Below are positions 32,991 to 45,971 of a stretch of DNA of 64,000 nt, in pieces. Source of the stretch: Quillaja saponaria (taxonomy: Eukaryota; Streptophyta; Magnoliopsida; Fabales; Quillajaceae); contig CM055614.1 in assembly GCA_029379385.1 (NCBI GenBank), forward strand, positions 19,759,994-19,823,993. The letters run 5' to 3'. The position numbers and the translations under genes were made by a program. A model generated the notes under the pieces. That model made no database searches and was not told the DNA's origin. It saw only the letters and a program-made list of their open reading frames with translations. The first letter of the stretch is position 1. Every line of letters starts with the position of its first letter.

Positions 32991-33352
32991 TATTTTTACT
33001 ATTGTTTCTTTGGAAAGAAAAGAAAATGTTTTAAAACTTATTTATACAATCGTATATTTATCATCCAACATACTTATGTTTTCTCATTCAAAGTACAATC
33101 ATGCATTTACATATTTATTTAACTATATGTGATTATCTAAGTAAAGCATATGAACAACTACATCATTCATACGATTGGTATGTTGTCATCAATAAAACAC
33201 TTTTGGAAATAAACTATGTGTTCTAAGAATTTCAGAAAGGGCATTATATTCTTTCAAAGTAAATTTGGGCAGTAACTAAAAGAAAAAAATGAAGCAAATT
33301 TATAATACTAGTTTGATTAAGTTTTAAGTTGAATTTTGAGAACAAAATTTCT

Positions 33353-33368
33353 AAAAAGGGGGGAAGAA
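33353..33368 (+). promoter_or_regulatory. Gypsy polypurine tract and LTR border
   Basis: AAAAAGGGGGGAAGAA preceded by TTTTGAGAACAAAATTTCT and followed at 33369 by TATAATACCTC. This matches the usual end of plant chromovirus Gypsy elements (gaggacaaaattt...gggggagaa|TGTAACACC), with TG changed to TA. Plus orientation. No integrase or chromodomain is readable upstream. Confidence 0.6.
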
Positions 33369-35218
33369 TATAATACCTCATAATTTCAAAATGTTGTGTG
33401 AATGCACATTTACATGGCTTTGTACTTGTATACTTGTTGGTGTTCTTGAATTGTCTAAATTTTATGAAAAAATGATTCAATTGTGAGTAAATTTAGAGTT
33501 GTACTAATAAATTATGTGGTAAGTGCATGGAAATAACTCTAGTAATATTTTTGTGTTATTTGTTTGTAAGAATTGCAACTTATTGTCTTAATTGCAACAT
33601 TGAAGTGAAAATGGATGAAAACTTTGATGCTAGCATAAAACTGTTCAATTAGATATATGACCTTTGTTCACTTAGATACTTATATCTTTTCTTAAAAATG
33701 TCTAAATATAATTCCAATTGATGTGTTAGAAAGGTCTTTATTTAATTTGGTTACTCCCACTATTTTATCAAATCTAATGGTCCTCTTGATTAAATTTGTA
33801 ATATTATCTTATGATATTCTTAGTTGGGCTAATATATTATTTAATTTTTTTTTATCTTTGGGATAGCTCAACAAACCAAAACAAATTTAAATTACTGATT
33901 AACTATCGTTTACATCTCATGTAAATTCCTATGTCCTTACGTTGACATTATCTTTTTCATTTAATCAATTTAATTAACACCTAAGCTTAGCATTAAAAAA
34001 CATGATAGTCTTGACGGGGCCCCAACAAACTATTGTTTCTAATCAACTTCTAACTATTATTCTAATATATCATATATTCCATGGCATAATTGAGTTTCAT
34101 ATATGACTGCCTTGATGGGGGCTAAACAAATAGAAGTAAATAGAAATTCCATTATACCACAATAATGAGAGGCAACATGTTCATAAAATGTGGCTTAATA
34201 ATTTAAAAGGACCTTTAATTGTGGGCAGGTTTGATTCCTAAGGTATCATTATGGCATGCATACATACATACATTCATAACACATGACATACAATATAACA
34301 TACATATAAGCAAGCCATAAAAATAATAAACTAGAGAGATGATTATGAACCATATGGTTTTCTTGACACTTAGGAAAGTCATATTCTAAGACTTGATGTA
34401 GTTCCACCACATCAATTGCCTTCACTTTGTCTTGACGTCTTCATTTTCATAAGCACGAATTACAAGTAAATTCAACTCTAACTAAATCCTAAATCCTATG
34501 CAACTATTACATAATTTGTAAGAAATCTTGAGTTACATTCAAGAAGAGTTAGATAAGAAGGGAATTTACATAATAGAATAGGAGATAATGCAGGGCACAT
34601 AGGCCATACATTCTAAAAATACCAAAAGCATATATTCAAAATGCGAGTGTGGTCTATCATCACCCTTATTCTAAATATTCCACATGTCATACATCATAAT
34701 GCAAAACAAAGAATAATATGATTGTTGATTACTTATGGATCAACATGCTATTAAATTAAATTTCACTAGCAAAGAAAATATAAAATAACCAATTCATTTA
34801 TAATCCATTTCATTTTATGAAATTTTCCAAAATACCTCTATTTCGAAGAATGTGCCTTTAGATCTTGGATGTGTTGTGGCCTAGGCAGCACAGGTGTAGG
34901 CCGTGGGCCTTGGCCTCACCTAAGTTGCATGCCCTTAAACCTTGTAAACTAAAACTTTTACAGGTTTAGAACAATTCCAAAACCTAGAACTCTGTAAAAT
35001 TCAATTTTACTAAATTTAGGGTTTGGAACAATTCCAAAACCTTAAACCCCTAATTTTTATATTTTAAGATTGGGAATAATTCCAAAAACCCCAAAACCTT
35101 ATATCCCTTTAGCACTTTTCATAAAAGGCACTTCTAAACAAATCTAAAAGCAAGTTTCAGTGCTATGAACATCCATAAAAATCAAGAATCAAAGACAATT
35201 AATTGAAATAAACCTGGA
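33369..35218. other. LTR-derived debris, no gene
   Basis: AT-rich, no coding sequence recognised. Starts as the LTR that follows the polypurine tract. Near 34960-35100 a short motif (TTTGGAACAATTCCAAAACC and variants) recurs three times. Confidence 0.4.
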
Positions 35219-36117
35219 GGCTATGATACCATTGTTAGGAAGTCTAGGAATTATGTGTCCTATGCGTGTGCAATGAAATAATAATAATTTTCCCAAACCA
35301 AGAACATAGGCATTTAATTAATTATATAATATGAAAGCTAAAGATTAAACTAACCTTTTGAAGCTTTCTTGATGCAACTAGTATGATTGCTTAGCAGGGA
35401 TGCTTGAAGGTCATCCACAAATCATCAAAATGATTCTCCCAATCAAACACAAAATATGATCAACAATTAGTAAGCTATTCAAACGAATAAGCCTCTAATG
35501 ATATAGTTCACACAATTGATCGATTAAAACCTTTTACCTTCTCTTAAAGGGTTAAAGGAATCAATTCACCCTTAGGATATATGCTAGATTCCAATTGGTT
35601 GAATCATCAATGGAGGATTGTTCTTGAAGCAAAAACTCCTTTGTTTCAAGGTTAGGGGTCACGGCTAAAAAGGAGGATTTTACAAGAACTTTTTCTTGTT
35701 TCTAATCCTTGCTTGGTCAAATGTCATTAGTGTTTCTCACTTGTGATTGTCTTTTTTATGTTAGGCCGAAATCCCTTAGTGTTACATATATAGGTAAGAC
35801 GACTAGGGTTTAGGTTTCTAATCCTTCCATGTTTTAGATTTCAAATAAACTTAAAGCCCAAACTTCATTTAGTAATTAATAATCGTATTATGATTTATAG
35901 GCCTTTAGACTCCTAGTGGCCTAAACCCAATTAGGATTCCCACTAGACTTTTCTTACCTTTCGAGAAAATAAATCTTGCCGTATATATGTATAGGTGACA
36001 ATTACCTTTTTACCCTTATGACCTTGGAACTTAACTATTAATTCCAAGACTCCATTAATCCTTCTAGGTTTTTAACCTAAGTCAATTAAAATGTATTACC
36101 CATTAGGTTCATACAAC
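35219..36117 (-). repeat. Possible Copia-type LTR with primer site
   Basis: Minus strand TGGTATCATAGCC at 35219-35231 resembles the methionine-tRNA primer site; the LTR would start at TGTTAGGAAG (35233). Minus-strand CTATATATGTAACAC near 35790 could be its TATA region. The far border is unsure (possibly TTCATACA near 36115), and no second copy is visible. Confidence 0.4.
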
Positions 36118-37118
36118 TTTTGGAAATATAGTTATTTCATATTATTTTACTCGTTCATTTTAACTATGTTCTAGAGTTTTAGTTTGTTTTTGTTTTGTTT
36201 TGACTTAATTCCTAGTTAAAGTCCATATTGTAGTAGGATGTTGTATCCTAGTTAATTTGGGCTAGGATTTAGGTGTTTTATATGAATTCTAACTTATATT
36301 AACTTAGTTTGTGTGTTTGAAAGGTTTAATACTTAAAAGAGTCCTATTAGAAGTCATATTGGAGGTGAATTCAGGCTCAAAATCGTAAAATAGCATATTG
36401 CTGCCAAAAGCCTCTGTGATGCGACGCCCAGAGGGTGAGAGCTAAGGCACCAAGGGTAGTGCTAAGGCACCCAAGACATGGGCACTACTGCTCCAGTGCC
36501 ATTGCCAAAGTCCGGTACATTGATTTTTTTAGTTGACTTTAGCATTGCAATGCCAGGACTTCAGTGCCGCAATGCTGTCCTGATAAACAATCCGAATTGG
36601 ACTGAAATTGAGGGTTTTGAACCTATTTAAAGGGAATAACTTGGGGATTCATAACACACAATTTAGTTGAGATTTTCTAGAGAAAAGGGAGCCATCAAGA
36701 TTGTTGGACCTTAGTAGTGGCACTGGCACCGTGGCCCCTATGTTCTAGGCACCTCAGCACTGCCTTTGGTGCCGCAGCTCCGCAGTTCTCACTCTCTAGG
36801 TGCTGTAGCACAGGGGCTTCTAGCAACAACATATTGTTTTGTCATTTTGAGCTCGTATTCACCTCCAATTTGACTTCTAATAGGACTCCTTTAAGCATTA
36901 AACCTTCCAAACACACAAACTAAGTTAATATAAGTTAGAACTCATATAAAACATCTAAAATCCTAGCCCAAACCAACTAGGATTCAACATCCTAGTACAA
37001 TATGAACTTTAACTAGGAATTAATTAGAAACTAAATAAAAACTAACTAAAACTGTAGAATATAGCTAAAATATATGTAAACGAATATGAAATAACTCTAT
37101 TTTCAAGAGTTTTTAGTT
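36118..37118. repeat. Large inverted repeat, ~0.4-kb arms, ~0.2-kb loop
   Basis: Arm 1 about 36118-36510, arm 2 about 36706-37118. Examples: CAATTTGACTTCTAATAGGA (36868) pairs with TCCTATTAGAAGTCATATTG (36341); AACACACAAACTAAGTTAAT pairs with ATTAACTTAGTTTGTGTGTT near 36297-36317. Inner parts also match (AAGCCTCTGTG... against the complement of ...CACAGGGGCTT). Arms are diverged by several percent. The loop carries a TATTTAAAGGG promoter-like motif. If transcribed it would fold into a long hairpin. Confidence 0.85.
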
Positions 37119-38584
37119 TTCTCGTACGTTGACAATAAATGTAATTTGATATTTCCTAAGAAGTATGGTTAAATTAAAACACTTTTAATTAAATTTTTGT
37201 TTTACTAAACCAACCAACTTACATTTATAGATTAAGATTGACATTAAACAATGTATCATAACCACCTAAGTACAAGCGAAGTTATGATCATTGATCAAAT
37301 ATTTCAGTGCTTGGTTACCGTGTAATTCAATCCTTTCATCAAACATATCCCGAGTTAGACATAGGGCATGAATTCTAGTGTCAACCCTATCTATGTCTAA
37401 ATCCATTAGTACTTGAAACCAAGTTTGCGATTTGTTCCTTAACGAGATTCAAGAAAATACTTTTCTTAATCTCTTGCACTTTACAAAGATTTTCTAAACA
37501 AGACATACTTGTCTCTAGAGGCCATGAGATATTTGTTCTCTTTATTGAGGATGATGTAATTCTTTGTCTGTCATTCAATTACCCTATGCTTCACTATAAG
37601 TCCAATAATCACCCATGTATTATCTTTATTACAGGATAAGGGGAATGACATCAAGACATATAGATTCACATGTAAGGTAATAAGATGATCTTAAGTTAAA
37701 TAATTGCTTACACGCCAACGTTTTAAGAACTTCCATTGACACATGAGTAAAGCTCCATATGGTTTCTCCTGTTAGGTTAATTCAGTGTACTTGTTCAACT
37801 AACAAGCACCCATATATTTGTCTCAGCATCACCTTGCTTATAGTTTATGAGATCATTACTCTCTTTATAAAAGAATGACATAACATATGCTGGTCTCGAA
37901 GAATCATCAATATCCTTTTTCTTGATGATTCATTGACAAGGAATATTTTATAATAATACTTTATCTATGTCATATACTAACAAAAACCAGGTGCTTCTAA
38001 GAAAATCATCGGAAAATGAGGCATATGAGATGACAATGCCTCTCATACAATAGGAGACCTAACAAATTCTATCAATTGAAGTGGCCAATGCAGCCAACTA
38101 TCAACTATCGTTGATTGGGTTTCCAAGACTATGGTTTTCATCCCATACACATCAAGAACTGGTTCTGGCATACCATGCCTAAGAAAGGAAGTATGTGACA
38201 GATCCTAAAGTGTGATTTTTATTTAAATAGAGCTCTAGGACAGAACCAGGGGCCTTGCAAATTAGCATGTCCTAACATGACAAAAAGATCATCGTCATCC
38301 TTTACTTTGATAGGACTGTACTGGATTGAATTATTCAAGACATTGGGATGTGGGCAAATAATAGTCAAATGCTCTGTTTTTCTATCAACATGTAAGGTTT
38401 TGCACAACTAAACATAAAATAGTACATACTTCATACTCATTAGTACACGAATGCACTTAACTGGAGGGAAATAATATTCAATCCTACTAGGGCCTAAGCT
38501 AATTTCACCATTCATGTAACACAAGATTGATATTTTTGACACATTCAAAGTCTCCAAAAACAAAAAGTTATTATCCATAAACTT
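37119..38584. other. No recognisable gene
   Basis: Low-complexity to ordinary intergenic text. Short open frames on both strands carry no family signature. Probably LTR-element remnants by context. Confidence 0.4.
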
Positions 38585-38722
38585 TCTTGAATATAGTAAT
38601 TATCATGAAACCCATATCTTTCATAAAAACCAAAATTACAAATAAAACTCTTAGTTTTAATAAAAATCATGAAGACTAATAATCTTTAAAAATACTAAGT
38701 ACATTAATTATCATAAATTCAG

Positions 38723-39065
38723 GGATTTAGATCCTCTAGAATTCCTAGAATTTCTTTAATCTTAATCATTCATACTATTTTTTAAAATCTCAACCAACTA
38801 AATAATTTATGATTAAAATTAGAATTAGAATTAGAATTAGGGTTAGGGTTAGGGTTAGGATTAGACTTAGGATGAGGGTTAGGTTTAGGCTTAGGATTTA
38901 GAATAAAAATTAGGTATATTTTTAATACAATATTTAATTTATTAATTAAATAAAATAATAGAACTTAAAATTAAATTATTTTGATGGTTGAGATTTAAAA
39001 AATAGTGTGAATGGCTAAGATTAAAGAAATTCTACTAATAAAAAATTCTAAAAGAGCCGGATTCA
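38723..39065. mobile_element. MITE (~343 bp) with ~95-bp inverted arms
   Basis: The left arm has AGAATTTCTTTAATCTTA and ACTATTTTTTAAAATCTCAA. The right arm, reverse-complemented, gives AGAATTTCTTTAATCTTAGC and ACTATTTTTTAAATCTCAAC. The 8-base AAATTCAG flanks it on both sides (38715-38722 and 39066-39073), a likely target duplication (hAT-like, or nearly the 9 bases of a MULE). No coding capacity. Confidence 0.8.
38819..38892. repeat. Telomere-like hexamer tract in the MITE loop
   Basis: TTAGAA hexamers turn into three to four TTAGGG units and then into variants (TTAGGA, TTAGAC, TTTAGGC). The six-base unit differs from the usual plant TTTAGGG; it looks like an expanded simple repeat. Confidence 0.8.
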
Positions 39066-39600
39066 AAATTCAGAATCACTGTAGTTATCTTAAAACCAAT
39101 ATTTTAATAAAACCACTGATTATCATAAAATCCCTAATTACCTTTAAAAAAACACCGTCAAGACACTAATTATCATAAAAATATGTATTTTATAAAATCC
39201 CTAAAATCACTGATTACCTTAAAAATACTAATTACTATAAAACTACTAATTCATACTAACTATCTTAAAATCACTAATTACCTTAAAAATACTAATTACA
39301 TTAATTATCATAAAATCCCTAATCATAATATTATCTTAAAACCTATATTTTAATAAAACCACTAATTATCATAAAAGCCGTAATAACCTTTAAGATACTA
39401 ATTACATTAATTATCATAATCATATTAATTATCATTATTATCTTACAACTTGCATTTTCATAAAAGTACTAATCATCATAAAATCCATAGTTATCTTAAA
39501 GACATTAATTACACTAAATATCATAAAATCCATAATTACTGTAAAGACACTAATTATTATAATTATTTTAAAACTAATATATATATATTTTTAAATTACT

Positions 39601-40029
39601 ACTAATAATAAATTATAAGAACACATAACCGGTACATTGGGCAGAGAAAGAGATTCTTGACTTGTTGCAAAACTATAGTTTAGAGTTTCTATTTCATCCA
39701 ATCGCATGTCCTTGAACCCATTTACATTATCATGCTTTTGGTTGACACTGCAAACTTGTTTTCCTCCCTGTCCTCAAACCCATTTACATTAGCATTTTAC
39801 TTGTCACAAATTTGCCAGGTGAAGAGAAACTAAGCCGGCTAGGCTTAAACTTATAGGCAGTAATAGAGAAATTGGTGAGGACTATGCTAGCTTTTATCCT
39901 ATATCTTACTTAATACTGACGACGATATTATGCTGAAGTTGAAGAAGGAGGACAATTACATGGAAGAACAAAACTACGTGGGATTGAATTTTACTGGAAA
40001 TGAAGGCATCCAACAGATATTTCCTATAC
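39601..40029. other. No gene recognised
   Basis: Spacer between the AT repeat field and the exon-like segment. May include intron sequence of that gene relic. Confidence 0.35.
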
Positions 40030-40403
40030 CTTATCAGTGCTTCCACCGGATGGATGGAGAGAATCCAACGGGTGGCCTAGGGACATTGAGGAGATAGAAA
40101 TCCCAGAGTGGACAACATTTTCCTCAGAAATTAGCTTCGCAGTCACTAAACTGTTATCATCACCTGACCTGATATGGCATTGCTGCTACCAAAGTCAAAT
40201 TTCATCTCATCGTTCTTATTGCTATTATGGACTTGGTCAAGCTTCACATATTCATCGGTGTTATTGCAACCTGACTTTGTATTATTCTCGAGTCTTGGGT
40301 ATAATATGATTACCCACTGGTGCAAGTAAAAGACTTTGAGAAACACTCTCCTCTTACTCTGAGGTTCATCAAAACTATTAGCAATCAGTGGCATACCATT
40401 CAC
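40030..40403 (-). pseudogene. Exon-like segment of an unrecognised gene
   Basis: The minus strand reads MNGMPLIANSFDEPQSKRR, then DEYVKLDQVHNSNKNDEMK and FDFGSSNAISGQ, and after a one-base shift DDNSLVTAKLISEENVVHSG, SISSMSLGHPLDSLHPSGGS and TDK, ending at AAG|GTATAG, a good donor site. The composition looks protein-coding. I cannot assign a family. The frameshift at about 40155 suggests a relic or a sequencing indel. Confidence 0.35.
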
Positions 40404-40573
40404 CTAACAAGAATAGCATTCTGCGGAAGAATTAGCCCATGGAACAATATTGAATCATGATAATTACAAAGTTCCTTAATTAAATAAGTATTAAAATTTA
40501 ATTTACATAGAGATGATAAAAATAATATATACTTTTCAAAACACATGAAGTGTCAAATTCGTTTTCTATTTAA

Positions 40574-41494
40574 TTAAGATGGATATGATATAGTAAGTTG
40601 AGCCCTTGCTTTGACATGCTGCAGAAAATATTTGACAAGTTCAGTTTCACTCTTCCCTTCGGTAAGCTCGATTTTTGCTCCTTCATCATTGCTTGAATAA
40701 ACACCACGCTTTGAAATTCCAAACTTGGTTGGATTTCTCAATGAATAAATGATCTGCAAAAACATGAAGAAAATTGAAGTAATAAATGTTTATAATTAAA
40801 CCCAACAAACATACAAAGCAATTGTAGCACTTCAAAGACACAAAACGTACCTTAGGTTCTAAAGAATATCTATAGTACACTATAATCTTTAAGGTTTTCT
40901 AATAAGGAACTCTGAATAAGAAGGAAATAATAGCCGTAATTTGCGGCTGAGATCTGCAGGGAATATGCCAACTCTTACATGTAAGTGTTCCACCTTGGCC
41001 AAAACAGCTGGCAGACGGCTTTCTATGGATGACTCCTGCAAATTTGTTATCAAAATTAGCTAGTATCTGAATGAGAAAATTGATTTCATGAATAAAGAGC
41101 AAGAGCAAGAGCAAGCCAACTTACCAGCTGTGTTACGAGACATACAGGTAGTTCCAAGAGTTTGGCTCGACTAACATCCTGAACAAGCTTAAATATAGTG
41201 TTATTGAGAGGAGGTGCATGAGTGTGGTCATGTGTAATTTGTATTTTGGCAGACTCGATATGTGTGAAGCTCCCCAAGGAGAGGTAATCTACAATGTACT
41301 ACAATATTTCTGTCCATTTGATGGTCAAGATTTGAAGCAGTGGAGCGGCTATTCTTAGGAATGTGATAAAACTCATGTTTATGTCCAAGGAGTGAAGTCT
41401 AGGCGCTGAGATATGGATGGCCAAATTTGAGGCTGAAAACATGGTTAAAATTCTCAAGAGATGGGTGTGCGAGTCTAAATGTTGACATTCACCG
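40574..41494 (-). pseudogene. F-box/LRR gene, 3' half
   Basis: Continuation of the gene whose 5' half is at 46373-46864. Next to the Copia border the minus strand reads GECQHLDSHTHLLRILTMF, then ISAPRLHSLDINMSF (LRR-type text) and ends at a stop in the exon near 41299. Further exon-like pieces: ESRLPAVLAKVEHLHVRVG with FPADLSRKLRLLFPS (about 40900-41035) and a last exon 40574-40765 with KFGISKRGVYSSNDEGAKIE and LVKYFLQHVKARAQLTISYP. Layout fits plant F-box/LRR (FBD-like) proteins, which recruit targets to SCF ubiquitin ligases. Interrupted by a retrotransposon in an exon, so not functional as a unit. Confidence 0.7.
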
Positions 41495-41499
41495 CAATC

Positions 41500-41896
41500 A
41501 GATAGAAATATGATAAGCACAACACACAAATTAAAGATGATGACCAAAATAGAATACTCAAAAACAATTTCTACTTTCTTGATTATCAAATTGAAAACAT
41601 ACAATAGGTATTTATAAGACTCATAATAGCAACTCTAAGGTCACACAACTAAATGTGCACTAATATGACTTTAACACTCATTACCCTAGACATTAAGGAC
41701 TCCAACCCATTACTACAATTTTATTACACATTAACAAAAACAAAAAACTAAAACTTCCACTAGCACACAATAATTTATAGCCACCCATTATAAAAAATTA
41801 ACTATCTCTTAAAGCCCATTACATCAAAATAACTCACACCTTTTTAACTTCCACTAACAATTTATCATAGAAAAATAAAGTTTATTATTTTCAACA
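41500..41896 (-). repeat. Copia LTR, left (3' in element orientation)
   Basis: Starts AGATAGAAATATG (TG lost by one change; the right copy has TGATAG) and ends TTTTCAACA. Confidence 0.92.
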
Positions 41897-41904
41897 CTTC
41901 ACCT

Positions 41905-44900
41905 TAAACTTAATTTTCCTTTCTAACTCCAAGCAATTCTCTCAATCCTTGAAAGACTTCAAATTTAAGTGGTTTTGTGAAAATATCAACAACTTGATCA
42001 AAGACTTCACAAATTTGACTTTCACTTCTTTCTTGGCAATACACTCACAGATGAAATGATATCTTGTGTCTATATGCTTGCTTCTATCATGGAAGACAGG
42101 GTTCTTTGCCAAAGCTAGTGCAGACTTGTTGTTAACAAAAATTTAGGTTGGTTCTTTTTGTGGCTCTTGCAGCTCCTTCAAGAATCTTCTTAACCAAATG
42201 ACATGACAAGTACAAGAGGTAGTAGCAACATATTCAGCTTCACAAGTTGAAAGATTAACAATTGGTTGTTTCTTTGAAACCTAATAAATTGCATTATTTC
42301 CCATAAAAAATTCAAAACTTGTGGTGCTTTTTCTATTGTCTAAATCTCCGGCAAAATCACTATTACAGTATCCCACAAGATCAATAATATGTGAAGAAGA
42401 ATAAAGTAGGCCATATTCAAGTGTACCTTTAGGTAGCAAAGAATTCTTTTAGCCGTTTTTATGTGAGTAGAAGTAGGAGATTCCATGTAACGAGTTACTA
42501 CTCCAACAGCATAAAGAATGTCTGGCCTTGTGCAAGTCAAGTATCTCAAACTTCTAACAAGACTTCTAAATAATGTGGGATCTACCTTCTCTCCAACATC
42601 ATGCTTCGACAACTTCACTCCGCATTCCATGGGTGTATTAACAGAGTTGCTATCAAGCATTTGGAATTTCTTAAGAACATCTTTTGCGTAGCCTTCTTAT
42701 GAAATAAAAATTCCACCATCATTGTGCTTCACTTCAAAGCCCAAGTAGTAAGACATTAGCCCTATGTCAGTCATCTCAAATTCAAAAGTCATTGCCTTCT
42801 TGAAATCTTCAAACATGATTGGATTATTTCCTGTAAAAATTAGATCATCCACATAAAGGCAAACAAATAAAACATCACCATTTTCATGTGCCTTCACATA
42901 AAGTGCATATTCATGTGGACATCTAACAAACCCATTTTCTTGAAAATACTTGTTAATTCAGTTATTACATGCCCTTAGTGCTTGTTTTAGGCCATACAAA
43001 GCCTTTTTTAGCTTCAAAACTTTGTTTTTTTGCCCTTCAATTACATAACCATCAGGTTGCTCAACATAAATCTTTTCTTCAAGAAAACCATAGAGGAAAG
43101 CAAATTTTACATCCAATTGATAAATCTTCCAATCCTTATAGGCTGCAAAGGAGATTAACAATTGGATTGTTTTTAAGCAAGCAAAAAGAGCAAATACCTC
43201 TTCATAATCGATCCCTTGCTTTTGTGCATAGCCTTTCGCAACTAGTCTCGCTTTGTACTTCTCAACTTCTCCTTTTGTATTTTTCTTTGCCTTGTACACC
43301 CATTTCACACCAATAGCTTTATGATATTTTGGAAGATTTGTCAACTCCCAAGTATCATTTTTTTCAATAGCTTTTATCTCCTCATCCATTGCTTGTCTCT
43401 ACTTCTTGTCATTTTTAGCTTCTTCAAAAAACAATGGTTCATTATCTGCAACAAGACAAAATAAATTAACATCTTCTATCCCTTTTGTATTTTCATAAAG
43501 ATCAAGAAGACTTCTTGTTTTTGGTGACCTTTCACTTGAACTTTTTTCTGATGAAGGAGTTAGTGATGGAGGTGAAGTAATGGCTTCCAATGGTGTTTCT
43601 ATATCTTGTTCTTCTTCAAAGTAAGAAAAAAAATTGTAACTTTCTTCTTCTTGAACATCCCAATCCTATGTTTCATCTTCATTGAACTCAACATCTCTAC
43701 TAACTATGATTTTTCCACTCCTTGGGTTATAAAGCTTGTACTCTTTGAAAGTTGAATCATAACCAATAAATACATACTTCACACTTCGATTATCAAGTTT
43801 AGATCTCTCTTAATCCGGTACATGGGCATAGGCAATGCTTCCAAAAATTCGCAAGTGAGAAACATTTGGCTTATTTCCACTCCAAGATTCTTGAGGTGTT
43901 TGATTCTCCACACCTTTGGTTGGACATCTGTTAGACAAATAAACTGCACAAGAAACAGCTTCTGCCCAAAATTCTCTAGGCATATTCTTAGATTTCAACA
44001 TCAAGCCATTTTAAGAATTATTCTATTCTTCCTTTCCGCTACACCATTTTGTTGTTGTGTCCTAGGAACTGTTAAAGGACTACGAATTCCTTGTGTTTCA
44101 CAAAAGATCTTGAATTCATTTGAAGTGAATTTGCCTCCTTTATCGGACCTTAAAGATTTAATTACATGACCACTCTCTTTTTCAACAAGAGCTTTAAACT
44201 TTTTGAACACCTCAAAAGCCTCTGATTTTTTCTTCAAAAAATAAACCCATGTTTTACGAGTATAATCATCAATGAAAAGCAAAAACTAATGATTTTTACC
44301 AAATGAGCATGGTTTGATTGGTCCACACACATCAGTATGAATAAGCTGAAGTGGCTCGGTTGCTTTTATGGCTTCTTTAGGAAAATTCTTCCTTGTATGT
44401 TTTTCAAGGAGGCATGCTTCACACAATTGATTTGAGTGGTCAATGAATGGAAACCCATACACTATTTTCTTCTCTCCCAAATTCTTGAGTCCTCTAAAAT
44501 TCAAATGACCCAATCGCATATACCAACGTCATGTCAAATATTTTGCACACAGCTTCAAACATTTGGCACTATCGGTTTGGAGATTCAATATGAACATCCT
44601 GTTTCTTGTCATGGACACCTTAGCAATAAGATTAGCACCTTGGTCTTTAAGCCAAAGGTTTTTATCTTTCATATGGATTTCATAACTCTTCTCCAAAAGT
44701 TGTCTCAAACTTAAAATGTTACTTTTTAATTTTGGAACATAATAAACATCATAAATGAGCTTATGACCACCATCTTTCAAAGAAATTAAAATGGTACATT
44801 TTCCTTTAATTGGAATTTTGGAAGAGTCTCCAAAGGTCATAAATCCACTCACTTTTTCATCAATCTCCAAAAATTTGCTTTTGTCCCCACACATATGATT

Positions 44901-45927
44901 GCTTGCACCATTGTCAAGGTACCATGAACTCTTGATCACCTCCTTTTCATCTCCTTTGAATGCTAGTAACAAAGTTGGCTCTTCCACTTCTTCTTTGTAT
45001 TCAAGTAGATTAGCATTCTCTTCAACAACATTAGTATTGCGACATTCCGAAGCAAAATGACCAAATTTATGACAATTATAGCATTCAACATTGCTCTTGT
45101 CATACCTCTTTTCATTTGGTCTTTTATAATTTCCTCTTCCTCTTCCACGGCCTCTTGATGATTGTTGGCCTCTTTCTTCGTTATTATTCTCAAAATAATA
45201 TCCTCCTCTTCCTAGTCCACGACCACTACCTCTTTGGTTTCTTTCTTGTACATCATCTTTTTCTTTGAAAGAAACCTTGGCTTGGAGAGCTTGTTCAAGC
45301 GGCTTCTCTTCCTTCTTCTTACATCTTTCTTCATGGGCTTGTAATGATCCCATGAGTTGCTCAATAGACATGGTTTCCAAGTCTTTCGATTCTTCGATTG
45401 CAACAACAATGTAATCAAATTTTGGTTGCAAATAGTGAAGGATTTTCTCCACTACACAAACATCTTCTACTTTTTCTCCATATCTTTTCAATTGGTTAAT
45501 GGTGGCTAGCATTCTTGAAAATAATCTGAAATTGAATCGGATTCCTTCATGTGCAAGGCTTCAAAATCTCCTCTCAATGTTTGGAGTCGAATCTTCTTCA
45601 CTTTTTCAACTCCATGAAGAGAGCTTTGCAAAATCTTCTAAGCTTCCTTGGCAGTAATTGCTAGTGCAACCTTTTCAAACATGGACTCATCCAACCCTTG
45701 ATAGATGAGGGTGAGAGCTTGTTGATACTTCTTCCTAGCCTTTTGTAAGGCATCTTTTTGAGCCACAGACAAAGTATCTTCATCTTGTGGTTGGTTATAT
45801 CCTTTCTCTACGATCTCCCATGCATCTTGTCCACCAAGCAAAGCTTCATATGAAAACACCAATTGTCATAGTTGTCTTTAGAAAAACGAGAAAATTGAAA
45901 TGAGAACATTCCTGATCCAGTAGACAT
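41905..45927 (-). pseudogene. Copia gag-pol polyprotein with stops
   Basis: In order on the minus strand: gag start MSTGSGMFSFQFSRF and NYDNWC, then [11 protein letters not shown] after a frame shift; [37 protein letters not shown]; zinc knuckle [14 protein letters not shown] (near 45070); protease [13 protein letters not shown]; integrase [18 protein letters not shown] and NGVAERKNR (Asp, Asp and Glu all present); RT with LVAKGYAQKQGIDYEEVF, ALYGLKQA and catalytic CLYVDDLIFTG; RNase H with STCEAEYVATTS and [13 protein letters not shown]. Stops occur near 45636, 44527, 44284, 44000, 43808, 43675, 43396, 42957 and 42696. Domain order (integrase before RT) is diagnostic of Copia. Confidence 0.93.
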
Positions 45928-45956
45928 CTCTCAAACTCACCAAATTAGAGAACAAG

Positions 45957-45971
45957 ACTCTGATACCACTC
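45957..45971 (-). promoter_or_regulatory. Primer-binding site of the Copia element
   Basis: Minus strand GAGTGGTATCAGAGT directly inside the 5' LTR. Confidence 0.85.

Larger units (their letters stand above)
38585..39600. repeat. Degenerate AT-rich repeat field interrupted by a MITE
   Basis: Built from irregular repeats of TTAATTATCATAAAATCCCT, ACCTTAAAAATACTAATTAC and TATTTTAATAAAACCAC. The pattern stops at about 38722 and resumes at about 39066, either side of the palindromic element. Confidence 0.75.

Noticed and set aside
36717..36923. 68-codon open frame in the inverted repeat
   Set aside because: Lies inside one arm; the other arm does not keep it open, and no family match is seen.
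38837..38862. True interstitial telomere
   Set aside because: Only three to four TTAGGG units, grading into TTAGAA and other hexamers inside a MITE; the unit is not the usual plant heptamer.
42969..44714. Plus-strand open frames of 90-115 codons
   Set aside because: They are antisense to well-recognised Copia integrase and RT blocks.
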